Shown here: positions 34,451 to 45,059 of the stretch, in pieces
Layout: each line of letters starts with the position of its first letter
How positions within the stretch are numbered: the first letter of the stretch is position 1
NCBI GenBank assembly: GCA_021014325.1
Contig: JAJGQC010000322.1
Coordinates: 1-64,000 of the forward strand
Source of the DNA: Plazaster borealis
Lineage: Eukaryota; Echinodermata; Asteroidea; Forcipulatida; Labidiasteridae
DNA length: 64,000 bases
Direction: 5' to 3'
Notes under the pieces: generated by a model
Database searches by the model: none
Seen by the model: only the letters and a program-made list of their open reading frames with translations
What the model was told of the DNA's origin: nothing
Position numbers and translations under genes: made by a program

Positions 34451-35669
34451 ACCCATTTATCTCAGAATGATGTCATCAGATGTTTTGAATGTCGACAAAT
34501 GTTTCACTGGAATGTCGAATACAATGTCAATTTACACCATTTTAAAATGAGGTTAGAGACTTGTAATTTTTTTCCCACTGACATGAGGACTCCATCTTTT
34601 TTGAAAATGAGTACATCACAAAATTAAATTATTCATTTCCCTTCCTCTTTAAAGGTGTATGTTACAGCTGTAATACACATGGATTTTAATCAACAATGAT
34701 TTAACAAATTAGTTATGGCCACACACTTGCAGGCACACACCTTACATGTGGGCATTACGGGGTCCTGCCATTGTTGTTCTATTCCTATTTCTGAAAAATT
34801 GTGATATATCTTATAATACTGTGTCTGATCTTTTACATAACAATGTAACTTCTGCATTGAAAAACAACTGTACATCATGTTGTATTATGCTAGATGAGGG
34901 ATGTTACTGCATTAACTAATGTCAATTCAGATCAGATAAGTGATTTAAAAGGATTCAATTGTGAGAAAAAGTTACTTTTAAGTGACCGCTACAAGAACTC
35001 TTATTGAATCATCATTTGCCTCTAGCTTAGCATTTTTCCTGAGTTCAAATTAGTAACAAAGTTTGAGAGATTCCTGCTTTTAAAGGCATCGTACACGTTT
35101 GGTAATTACTCAAAATTTATATTAGCATAAAAACTGACTTGGTAACGAGCAACAGAGAACTGTTGATAGTATGAGACATTGTGAGAAACGACTCCCTCTG
35201 AGTAACGTAATTTTTGAGAAAGAGGTAATTTCTCACTAAAATAATAAAAACTTCTTGCAAGAATTTTTTATTATTCTATCTGAAAGCACACACATTTGTA
35301 CAACAAGGGTGTTTTTTCTGTCATCATTTTCTTGCAACTTCGATAACCAATTGACCCCAAATTTTCACAGGCTTGTTATTTTATGCATATAATGTTGGGA
35401 TACACCAAGTGAGAACACTGGTCTTTGACAATTTCCAAACGTGTACGATGCCTTTAACAAGTGCGGAATATTTAATTCTTTAGCTGTTAAATTTTTTAAC
35501 TAAAACACAAAAGATTCAAAATTGTAAATTTATTGAGCAATCCATCAGAACGTTAACACTGCTGGACTTATTACTGATGTGAAAATATGTATATAATAGT
35601 ACTCAGTTGTATTCAGCTGGCATCTGCCAATAATCCTTACAAAAAGTGGCGTTTCGTGGCTGAGCAGTC
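34451..35669. repeat. Right arm of the long inverted repeat
   Basis: Inverted copy of 26311-27173, interrupted by the TTAA-flanked MITE at 35084-35453. It ends inside a SINE head at the CTACAATCCCGG MITE. The GATGATTCT microsatellite seen in the left arm is contracted here. Confidence 0.8.
35084..35453. mobile_element. TTAA-flanked MITE, AGGCATCGTACACG termini, with empty site in the window
   Basis: Ends AGGCATCGTACACGTTTGG and its complement are flanked by TTAA (35080-35083, 35454-35457). The other arm of the inverted repeat, at about 26,545-26,555, carries the unoccupied site with a single TTAA between the same flanks, so the insertion followed the arm duplication. 370 bp, non-coding. Confidence 0.85.
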
Positions 35670-35824
35670 TACAATCCCGGCCAAATCTCGTTGGGCCCCC
35701 GCCCCTGGCCCCAGTTCAATGTTGGTTCTCATTGCACGGTCTGCGCTCCTAACAACATTGAGCGGGGGAGCGGGAAGGGTATGTTTATTGTCACGTGGCC
35801 CAAGCATTTTGGCCGGGAATGTAG
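35669..35824. mobile_element. Inverted-repeat MITE, CTACAATCCCGG termini (copy 2)
   Basis: CTACAATCCCGGCCAAAT at the left and GGCCGGGAATGTAG at the right. It is the inverted counterpart of 27361-27508 and likewise abuts a SINE fragment at the CTAG position. Confidence 0.7.
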
Positions 35825-36490
35825 TTTCAGACCTTTGTGCTTGTAACAACTCTCACCCCTGTAAATGAGTTTATTAACTGCCAAGTATTTGAACATTAAT
35901 GTATAGATTTCATGGCTTAATAAAGAGATTCATTAAAGACGTTCAACATGTACAGATGTACCCATTGTACATGTGTGTACATACATGTACTAAGGAGGTA
36001 AGCTACATGTACATGTACCTGTAACTTTTGAAAGATTCCATTCATTGTACCCTCATGGCTCTTTGGTGCAATTTTCAATTTTTGTATAACACAAATAATT
36101 TGTTCAAATTAACATTGAAACAAAATTAAAACTTGGGTGCGAGGATGCTTATTGTTAGAAACCCCATTTGCCAATGACACCCAAATGTGCGCGTCTATCA
36201 CATAGGTTTAATGACAACATGCCCTTAAGCTGGGAGGCATTCTTAATTCTTTACAAGTAACCGGAAACGGAGGTCAAGTCTTATTCTCGGGTTTTCTTTG
36301 TTATTTTGTTGAATTGGTTTTACTTTCATATTGTTTATCACTTAGTATTACATTCCCAATATCATATATAATTTAATGGCCATAAATTACTTAATGGTCC
36401 CGGAAGTTTGAATATTATTTAAAATTTACCCAGGCAGTTTCCCTTCTGGTTTATTACTTGATATTTAAATAAAAAGTCGCGTCCCCTTAA

Positions 36491-36868
36491 AGGCATCCTA
36501 CACGTTTGGTATTGAATCTGATAATTAATGGCAACAAAAATTTACTTGGTAAGAAGTACAGCAGCTTTGGATAGTATAATGCATTGTGAGAAACTTTTCA
36601 CTTCGAAGAACTGCGGTTATGGAAAAATATATCACTTTTTATCCCCTAAAGCATTTTAATCTGACGCGTAACGCTTCTCAGAGTGTGCATTCCAATGCAG
36701 ATCATTCTTCCTGCGTGAATATAACCGCTCCAGATTTTCGGCAATATCTCAAAAACGCTTCCACCTTTTGAAATGAAATTTTCACAGGTTGGTTTTATGG
36801 TATATATCTACAACTGTATATGTTTGAAACAAATAATAGGCTCCAATTACCAAACGTGTACGATGCCT
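36491..36868. mobile_element. TTAA-flanked MITE, AGGCATC family, second complete copy
   Basis: AGGCATCCTACACGTTTGG to CCAAACGTGTACGATGCCT, with TTAA at 36487-36490 and 36869-36872. 378 bp; the interior is diverged from 35084-35453. A 61-codon open frame inside is not a gene. Confidence 0.8.
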
Positions 36869-36879
36869 TTAAGGTGAAA

Positions 36880-36998
36880 AGCAATTAATGGTGAAGTGTC
36901 TTGCTCAAGGACACAAGTGTCATGCCTAGGATTCGAACCCATACTCCGGCCATCATAGTTTGAGTCAGATGCGCTGCGGCTTGGCCATGACAAGCCTA
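36880..36998 (-). repeat. tRNA-derived SINE fragment, second type
   Basis: On the minus strand from 36998, CTTGTCATGGCCAAGC precedes a perfect B box GGTTCGAATCC, then GCATGACACTTGTGTCCTTG. The A-box region differs from the SINE at 26128-26333, but the post-B-box tail is shared. Confidence 0.6.
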
Positions 36999-37391
36999 AA
37001 GTGAATTGACATGAAAAACTTGTTTGTGTAATCTTGTTTGATTTCTTTTCTTACATCTGAGAAGATCCAGACTTTTTATTAATTAGTATTCTAAAAAAGT
37101 TTAGCGATTTTTGGATCGCTAATGTTGTTGACTGTGGTTTATATTTTCTTTGAGTGGTAAATGGTACATGTATAAGCTCACTCAAGAGGTAGAGTACGAT
37201 TAGAAGAATAGTGTTCTTTGGTCTTCTTGGTGTTCTTGTATTCACTGCTGACTTCAACTTTATTTTCTTGGTCAGAAAATGCTAGCCACACTCACGAAGT
37301 ATAGGGTACATTTACTAGAAATGTTTTTTTAGTCTTCTTGATGTTTTGTTTATTGATAGTTGATTGTGGTTTTTATATTTTATTGGTTTAG

Positions 37392-37557
37392 TGAATGATA
37401 TCCACACCCATGAGGTAGAGTATGGGTCAGACGGTGAGCAGAACCAGCCTCTGGACCTGAGTTGACAGGGCTACCTAGACAGAGAGGCCGCCCAGGGAGT
37501 GCTAGGTCCATCAAGCAAGCAACACATGCTCAAGGTGCCATCCATTACTGTGCACAG
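37392..37557 (+). pseudogene. First visible exon of the Mblk-1/LCOR-like gene (PLDLS motif)
   Basis: Runs from a TTGGTTTAG acceptor to a CACAG/GTATGG donor. It reads EYGSDGEQNQPLDLS, a stop, then YLDREAAQGVLGPSSKQHML and KVPSITVH. The PLDLS core is the CtBP-recruiting motif of this family. The preceding ~290 bases contain two or three decayed tandem copies of the acceptor and exon start (GAGGTAGAGTA-type motifs at about 37,186 and 37,300). Confidence 0.7.
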
Positions 37558-38060
37558 GTATGGCTAATATGGCTTTGCGTTAGGGTTGGCTCAGCTAATT
37601 AAGAAAGCATACAATCCCAAGTTCGCGCAAGAACTATTGTGACGATAGTTCGACTAAGTTAGCCCAAACTCTGTCTAGTCGACGATAGTTGGACTACTCT
37701 AGTCGACTATTTGGAACTAGCCTATACTGGGCATGGGCACATCACTGGTTATCAATAACCGTTTTCATAGCACAATGCAGAGTGGACCAGTTATCAGAAA
37801 TGGTAACGAACGTTGAGCCCCCGGTCGCGTTGACATGACATGACTAGAGTCGTTTGCACTTTAACTTCAGTGCGATAGACCTACGTATGTCACAAAACAA
37901 CCACTTTTTAACCATTGGTCCTTGTGCGAACTTGACCAACATTTCCAAAATGGCCACCATGGCTAAAGTGTGATCAAGATTGGTAAATTAAATGAGTTTG
38001 TAAAATCTTTTTAGTGTTTTTGTGTTGCTTCGCTTGTCCTATGCGCTGTCTGTCCCTGAA

Positions 38061-38240
38061 GGACTTTTACCCAACCCGTTCTCTTGTCTGGATTTTTCTT
38101 GTATAATGATTAAAAACCACTTAAAAGTATGTACAAGAAAAGTCCAGAAAAGAGAACGAGTTGGGTAAAAGTAAAAAGTTGGGACGGACTTTTACCCTCT
38201 TGTCTAGACTTTTCTTGTATATACTTTTTAGTGGTTTTAA
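38061..38240. repeat. Inverted/direct repeat cluster, GGACTTTTACCC motif
   Basis: ACTTTTACCCAACCCGTTCT and ACAAGAAAAGTCCAGA / TCTGGATTTTTCTTGTA segments recur in both orientations, three arms in total, within 180 bp of the Mblk-1-like intron. Likely a foldback MITE with a duplicated arm. Confidence 0.55.
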
Positions 38241-38293
38241 ATATTGTGTTTGCTGAAAGGATTAAATAAAATTTGAAACATCTAGACCACACC

Positions 38294-38309
38294 GGCTCTT
38301 TTCAGAGCC
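38294..38309 (+). other. Histone-type 3' hairpin (orphan), copy 2
   Basis: GGCTCTTTTCAGAGCC again, with the same GACCACACC leader and AACACTCCTCCCAAAA trailer as copy 1. About 75 bases are shared between the two sites, including GTTTGCTGAAAGGAT upstream. No histone frame precedes it. Confidence 0.65.
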
Positions 38310-38481
38310 AACACTCCTCCCAAAAGAGATTTTACACATGGTTGTATCCGCAAGTGTACTTTTTATAGGTACTTCTGACTTTGTTATCATTCAGACAAAT
38401 ATGGATTTTGACAAATGTACAGGAACTTATACTTTGTTATACACTTGTTTGGAAGCTGCAGTCATATTAATAAATCAATTA

Positions 38482-40090
38482 TTAGGTGTTCGGGCAATCC
38501 GCCCGGAACACCTCTTGTTTTTGTTCCGTTTTTTTTTTTTTTTCTTAATACTTCTTCTTCTTCTCCCCGTCGTGTTTCCGCTAACAAAAGCACACTTTCC
38601 AAGCACATATAAACTTGAAATTTCACATATAGTTAGATATCTATTAGGAGAGGAAACCGCTTCAGTTACGTCATGATGACGTCATTAGGTGTCGAATTAC
38701 GTTAAATCAAAGTTTAATATTTGAAAAAATCATAACTCATGAACCACACAATGGATTTTCACAATCTATACATCATCGGAAAGGCCTCTGAAAACTCAAA
38801 AAACGCTACACAGAGTGTGACCCCATGTGACCTTGACTTCCGATTCAAACCGGAAGTTGAAAAATTCAAAAAATCATATCTCAAGAACTACTTATACTTT
38901 AGTCACAATTTTTACATCAGGTTATATGTTGTTCTTCCTCCGCAAACTTTTCCACAGAAATGTTACCTTTTTGACCTTCACTTATGGTTGAAATCGGGTA
39001 TACATTGACCCGCTGTCAAACCGCGGGAATTAAACTACATTGAAAACACACACAATACGCGATCTAAACCAATTAGAGGGTGAGCGGCTGCTTGCTCCAT
39101 TCAATCAACTGCAAGGTTCAAAGTCCTTCAAACATGCTTGTAAGTCTAGTCTCTTTTCAAGGTTTGCGCAACCTGATTTTGACATTACGCTTTGTTAGTC
39201 TCTAAAACAGCCGTCCGTGCAAACCTCGCTAACAATCAAATGTCAGATTTTTAAAAAATTCATAATTCAAGAACAACACAACCGATTTTCAAATTTTTTT
39301 CAGTTATAAAATCCTTGGGCATTGGAGATTAGCCTTGGGTAACCATGACCCCATGTTGACCTTTACTTCCGGGTCAACCGGAAGTGAGACCATATCTCAA
39401 GAACTACACAACCGATTTCAAACTTTTTTTCAGTTATAGACTCCTTGGGCATTGGAGATTAGCCTTGGGTAACCGTGACCCACTGTTGACCTTTACTTCC
39501 GGGTCAACCGGAAGAGGGACCATATCTCAAGAACTACACAACCGATTTTCAAACTTTTTTCAGTTATAGACTCCTTGGGCATTGGAGATTAGCCTTGGGT
39601 ACCGTGACCCCATGTTGACCTTTACTTCCGGGTCAAACGGAAGTGACACCATATCTCAAGAACTACAACCGATTTTCAAACTTTGTTCAGTTATAAAATC
39701 CTTGAGTTTTTACAACTTCAAAAGCGCTACACAGAGTGTGGCCCCATTTGAACTGGACTTCCGGTTCAAACCGAAAGATGAACTTTTACATTTCATTTTG
39801 TTTTCTTTTTTCTTAATACTTCTTCTTCTTCTTCTCCCAATTGCTTTTCCGCTAACAATAGCACCTTATCAAGCACATATAAACTTGAAACTTCACAAAC
39901 TTCACATATAGGTTTTCGGGATGGTGGCGTCATCGATGATGTTATAACATTAAATCAATGTTTAATATTTAGAAAAATCATATCTGGAGAACCATAATTG
40001 CTAAACACAAGATCTTTGGATCATGTGAAAGACCCTGTAGTATTTTTAAAATCTTACACAGAGTTTGACCCCTATGATCTTTACTTCGGT
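38482..40090 (-). mobile_element. Helentron-like satellite elements, opposite orientation
   Basis: Read on the minus strand, the end is a perfect hairpin (38484-38513, arms AGGTGTTCGGGC / GCCCGGAACACCT) closing in CTAA, followed by T. Inward lie (GAA)n, then monomers with the CTTCCGG...CCGGAAG palindrome near 38,835 and three ~128-bp repeats at 39,365-39,720 containing CTTTACTTCCGGGTCAACCG. A second microsatellite at about 39,805-39,840 shows that two copies are joined. It occupies most of the Mblk-1-like intron. Confidence 0.6.
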
Positions 40091-40274
40091 TTAATTGTTT
40101 TTAATTTATGTTTTTTTGTTGTTGTTTTTTTTACAAAACTCGCAAAAGTACTGAGTATACAGTGCCTCAAACAGATCGGGAAAGGGTTTAAACCAAATTA
40201 TAAAAACAAACCGAACACCGTTTGTTTGTAATTTACAAACAAGATAAGTCTAGTTTAAATATTTTTTGTTGCAG

Positions 40275-42132
40275 GGCAAACAAGAATAAAATGGGTCGTC
40301 CTCCGAAAGGGTACGAATCAGCGTCTTACACTCAGGATGACCTGAAACTCGTTCTGCAAGAGGTCCGCTCATGGAAGGTAGGCACACGGCAGGCAGCAAT
40401 GCTATTTGGCATTCCCCGCTCAACGATCCGCAACCATCTCAACCGACACAGCTTCCTTGTGGTAGAGGAAGAAAATGATGTTCTTGAGACACAGGATGCG
40501 TCAGAGTATCGGGTAAAGCTGGCCTTGAGGATGAGATTGGAGTCAACAGGAAGCTGCTCTCAGACGGCAAGTTCCACACCCAAGATGAAGGGGAAGACAT
40601 TGTCAGCAGGCTACGTAACTTCTTGGTAAGTCACACGATCCCTGTGAAACACCTTGATGATGACTTGGAGAATAGGCTGAGCCAGGAGATCCTTCAGGAC
40701 CTTGTGGCCTCATATGTCAGGATAAGCCTGGTTGCTGGCCTGGACGCAGATCGGTTACATGAGGAGAATGTTGTCAAGTGTAATCATAATCAGTACGGTG
40801 AGGCTAAACTGCCCCAACACTTACTAGAGACACTCATACATTGCCATCTAACCGCTGAGGAGGAATGTTCAAAAGTCAATGGTAGCCGTGACCCAAAAGT
40901 CTTGAAGTCCTCGATCGAGCAACCGCGCCCCAGACTCTTCCCGACCTGAAGATCCCGCTATACAAGCCCATGAACTCTTGTTCTTAGAACCAGGAATTCG
41001 ACGAAGAGAGTAGGAATGACAAGACAGACGGTCAGGATGGCATGGACATGCAGGAATGGAGACAAACGTATGGTATGTCCTCCAGCAAGCCCTCATCTCC
41101 ACAGACATCACAGAGGTCAGGATGCTCCCAAGACAGTGCAGGAAAGTGCCCAAAAAGGAGCCGCTATCGATGCGACGACCATGACTGTCTGATGCAAGCT
41201 GTCAATGCTGTCCAAAGAGGAGAAATGACTGTCACTGGTGCTGGTAATGTCTATGGCGTCCTGCATTCAACACTGGAGTACAAGGTGAAGGAGTGACACT
41301 TGAAACGTCTGGGGAAGCGGATGGGTAACCAGAAGATTAAAATGGAATATGATCAGAATGAGTCATCACTAGGCTCTCAGGGGCTCCCAACCACTGTCTA
41401 CCAACAAGAGGTCCAGCAGATGTCTGTGATTAACGCCACTCACAGGCCATTCAAAAGCTTTGCTGAGAGGCTCCGTGCAATGAGTGAGAAGCAAGCCATG
41501 CACACCAATTTCAGCTTTTTAAAGCAGAGTCTCGCAGGGCAGCAGCAGCCGCCGCACCAGCAGCCGACTGCCTACCTTGCCCAGACCTTGCTAGCACCAG
41601 GTCTAGGCATCAGCCCGGAGCTCTCCGACAAGTGCTACATCCTTGATGGCCAACACGCTGCTGCTATAGCTTCACACTTGTAGGTCTCGCTAAACAGTGG
41701 ATTGGTTGGCCTGTCCACCCTGCCTTCAAAACCACAGCTTATCCTCAAGTAAAGGAAGGGTTGAATGGATCACCTGCCGTCCTCTATGCTTCACCTGATC
41801 TAGTCGGTATACGCAACTCCTCAGTGAGTGATGCCATCAATCGTCTAGTCAACACACAGATGTACGATTCACTGTACGGGGGTGAGACACAAACCCAGTC
41901 GTTGAGAGTCACAGGTAAAAGTGACGCTTGTGGCTCCTCCAGTCACTTAGAGTCGTCAATCATAGAAGCCCTTGATTCAGGGCCCTCTACGCCCAGTGTC
42001 AAACAAGAACCAGATTCACCTGGTGGAGTCAGAGTTTAAGGGTCATCTGAGGGGTCGAAGAAGCGCCCTCATTCAACAGAGAGTGAAGCACCACACAGTG
42101 CCAGTAAAGTCCCTAGGGATGGTCAAGATTAG
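40275..42132 (+). pseudogene. Large exon of the Mblk-1/LCOR-like gene: two psq HTH domains
   Basis: Starts after TTTTTTGTTGCAG. The first HTH (about 40,312-40,455) reads YTQDDLKLVLQEV, then TRQAAMLFGIPRSTIRNHL. A frameshift follows, after which DEIGVNRKLLSDG to HCHLTAEEECS (to about 40,868) is in another register. The second HTH (about 41,160-41,320) reads AVNAVQRGEMTVTGAGN, YGVLHSTLEYKVKE, stop, HLKRLGKR. Ser/Gln-rich sequence and a VKQEPDSP motif near 41,998 follow, and the last recognisable frame stops at 42130-42132. No intron interrupts the exon. Confidence 0.78.
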
Positions 42133-42639
42133 TTCGCTGCGTCCACGTAGCTATATGTACGTCCCAATCACTTTATGTGTCCTAGTTTATGCTTCCTAGT
42201 GCATGCTTCATGAAATGGAAGGGTTTTTTCTTTCCCTCAGTTGTCTATAGTTCCCGGAAGCTATCAGTTGAAAATGTTCTCAGCATTATTGACGAGGAAC
42301 ACTAAAACACAAGCCATAATCTTAGAAAAATACAAGTCTGTTTGGACACTTTGCATTATTAGAAGCAATAACCATGGGAACTTGTTTTTTAACACAATAC
42401 TTTGTACAAGGACATGCAAACTGTGAAAATTTCATCATGTAGATGGTCACATTTTGAGAATTACGATAAATGGGTTAGTTTTTGACAGGGACTTTAAGTA
42501 CATTAATGTATATTTGGTAAATCGGATTAAGTTTCTTTGACATAGTAGTATTTCAGATGGAAATATTTCTCAGGCAACTTGGTGAAAAATTGTTGATGTA
42601 ATTTTTCAAACATTACCAGTTATGTATCATACCTTGAAT

Positions 42640-43151
42640 TAGACCGTGTAAGTCTCGCAACGAAAAGGTCACCATTGAGCTTCCAGGCACCTCGAGCCGT
42701 CAGCTATGGGAGTTTAACGTTGAAGCAATTTTTGTTTGTTTTTTTATTATTGTCACATCACTTTTTCCACCCTAAAAAACATAATGGTGGAATAATTAAA
42801 ATTCAAAACCTTCAGTGTAACATTAAAATAAAACAAAATCGGAAACTTCTCGGGAAAATTAAGAAATATTGCTCGACCTCCAGCATCCCCTTTGAAGTGT
42901 CAAATTGCAAATTTATGCTGACTGTTATGCAAACCCTGTTTGACTGCACTAACAAACTGAAGTTAGGTAATTTTAAGTTGGGATAAGTGCTTTGCTACTT
43001 TCATTTATTCAAACCATAATCAATGGATGAAATTGATTGAAAAAGCACAATGCAAGTTGCTTTAAAAAAACATTGACCACAATGCGAGGTGCCCAGAAAT
43101 CATGATTTTTGCAAAAACACGTCAGCTCTCGAGGTCAACTTACACAGTCTA
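42640..43151. mobile_element. Candidate element with TAGACYGTGTAAGT termini
   Basis: The left end TAGACCGTGTAAGTCTCG and the right end (inverted) TAGACTGTGTAAGTTGACC match over 14 bases. Subterminal blocks containing CCTCGAG, CGTCAGCT and GCGAGG-type motifs occur on both sides. No target duplication or reading frame. Confidence 0.4.
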
Positions 43152-44530
43152 TTCTTTACAAAAATCACGTATTTAATACATGCACATTCTATATTGGAAT
43201 GTGAAAGGTTTATCAAACCATGTTACTTACATGTTACACATCTAAATCTAATGGAAGGAAATGACTAATAACCTTTTGTCTTTGCCTTCTCCTTTTTTTA
43301 GCCTGCCCCAGTTACTAGTTAATTACTTCTTCTCCCTCTTCCCACCTTTAATCTTGTCCATTGTGTTTCCAACTTCTTGTGGTAGACCAGCCCCCTCCCT
43401 CCAACCCTCCCCCTCCCTCCAACCCCCCGCCTCCCTCCAACCCCCCCCCCCTCTGTCTCCCTATTCATTGTTTACCCCTTGCCTTGTCTGTTTGCTCTCT
43501 GCCTCTATTCATGTATTTCCACTTGACTGCTTTTGTTACACTTATATACCTGTTCATGTGTGTTGTCTTGTCATTTAGCCTTCGAGAAAGACTCTGCTAG
43601 GGTCGAAATGTCAGGCCATTAACTGTTTTTGCATTTATACCATAGGTCCTTTTGGTTGGTAAGCAGTTTGCAACAGCTAATTCTATTTTAACATGTGAAT
43701 CTAATTGTTTTTGTTTTCTGTGAATTAACCATGTTTCTGTTTGAATTCCTTTTAGCTTTTAGTTTCATCTGTTTGTATAGAGTTCATTTTAGGAAATGGA
43801 CCTAGATTACTAGTACTTATGAAAGCATTGATCTTTTTAGAGTAGGCATGTAGTGGAACAATTGGAATGGAATTCAGCCGATTATAAAATAATCCCTTTT
43901 AGAATTAGATTTCAGATTTTCTGGCAGTAGATGAAAATATGAAAAGTGTCTTTAGTTCCTTTTATTTTTGTTTTTGTTTTATAATAATATGAGGCTTGTT
44001 TACATAAAAGCTTGTTTACATAAAACAAAACGCAATGTGTAGGCTTTATTTAAACCAAAAAGACACAATTTAGGATACCCTGGCTGAACAAAAGGATAAT
44101 TTTGCTGTATACTAATGTCAGATTTGTTTCTTCTTTATTAGTTTTGTTTGTTGTTGTTTTTAAGGGTTCTTGCACAAGGTCAAAATGCTGTGATGAAGGG
44201 GCAATGTTTATTATCACATGCGCGGTTGTGTAAATGATTTTTTAACCCTAAATCTTGTTTCTGAAATAACTGATTACTTGTGTAACCGACCGTTCCAGAA
44301 ACGGTTTCAGTTTACAAAAATAACGGCATACAGTCTATAGATTTATTTATGTAGGCATATAGTTTACTAGCAGCACTTCTGTGGCCAAGATCTGAATCCT
44401 TGGCAACACGTCCGGCCCCATTTTTGGTTAAGCTAAGCGTTCAGCGATCCAAGGCGCATTCCTTAATGGTGGGTTGGCCGTTTAAACCAACCCTCAAATC
44501 GAACTCCCAGCCCCTGGCGGCGCAAGTCAT

Positions 44531-44750
44531 CTACCCAGCTCAGAGCTGTGTATTGAGAGAGTTGCGACAACTTGCGATTAGAAGCCATTTTGTCTCAAAA
44601 AAATGCATTGGCGAATACAGGGTACCAGACTAGTCTGCCCATTGGGTTGTGCTGCATTTGGAACAAAATGGCGTCCAGCAACCATGTGACCGGAGAAAGC
44701 TGGTCCCTCCATGTTGCAACTCTCTCAATATACGGCTCTGACCCAGCTAG
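44531..44750. mobile_element. Inverted-repeat MITE, TATTGAGAGAGTTGC arms
   Basis: CAGAGCTGTGTATTGAGAGA at the left pairs with TCTCTCAATATACGGCTCTG at the right, continuing into CTA/TAG ends. About 220 bp, no reading frame of note. Confidence 0.65.
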
Positions 44751-45059
44751 CTCATAACCCATGTCCAACCAAACACACCCCAGCAAAATTACTCCAACTC
44801 CCCTACCCTCAAATAAAACTACCAGCTACACCCCAGAAAATTAATACCAGTCCGAGTATCACATATTTGTTCATTTCCGCAAGATCTTGTGGGAGCCAGT
44901 TGCTTATTTGATTATTAATCAAATACTAAGCAAGTAAATCAATTAAAACTCATTAACTTTGAGCGGGAGATTTCTCTTTTATACCAACAGAGGGCGGAAG
45001 TCATTTTTAAATAGCTAGTCAGATGCCCTTAACCCAATACAACGCTGAACTATGGGATG

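Larger units (their letters stand above)
37392..42132 (+). pseudogene. Mblk-1/E93/LCOR-family transcription factor, degenerate gene with intron retained
   Basis: Two exons join in phase: 37392-37557 ends with two bases of a codon and 40275 supplies the third. Family members carry a PLDLS CtBP-binding motif and two psq-type helix-turn-helix domains; all three are recognisable here. The frame is broken by TGA at 37463-37465 just after PLDLS, a 1-base loss near 40524, a shift at about 40,870-40,895, TAG at 40985-40987, TGA at 41294-41296 at a normally basic position, and shifts near 41,680 and 42,038. The retained intron argues against a retrocopy. Damage is not confined to homopolymers, so assembly error alone is unlikely. 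Upstream exons were not found. Confidence 0.75.

Noticed and set aside
40275..42132. Processed (retrotransposed) pseudogene of Mblk-1/LCOR type
   Set aside because: An upstream exon joins in phase across an intron with canonical sites, so the copy is not derived from a spliced mRNA.
43261..43600. Proline-rich open frames
   Set aside because: They are produced by the CCCTCCAACC minisatellite and neighbouring pyrimidine tracts.
43580..43625. Possible hammerhead-like or retrozyme motif (GGTCGAAATGTC)
   Set aside because: The required CTGATGA strand and the three flanking helices could not be found near it.
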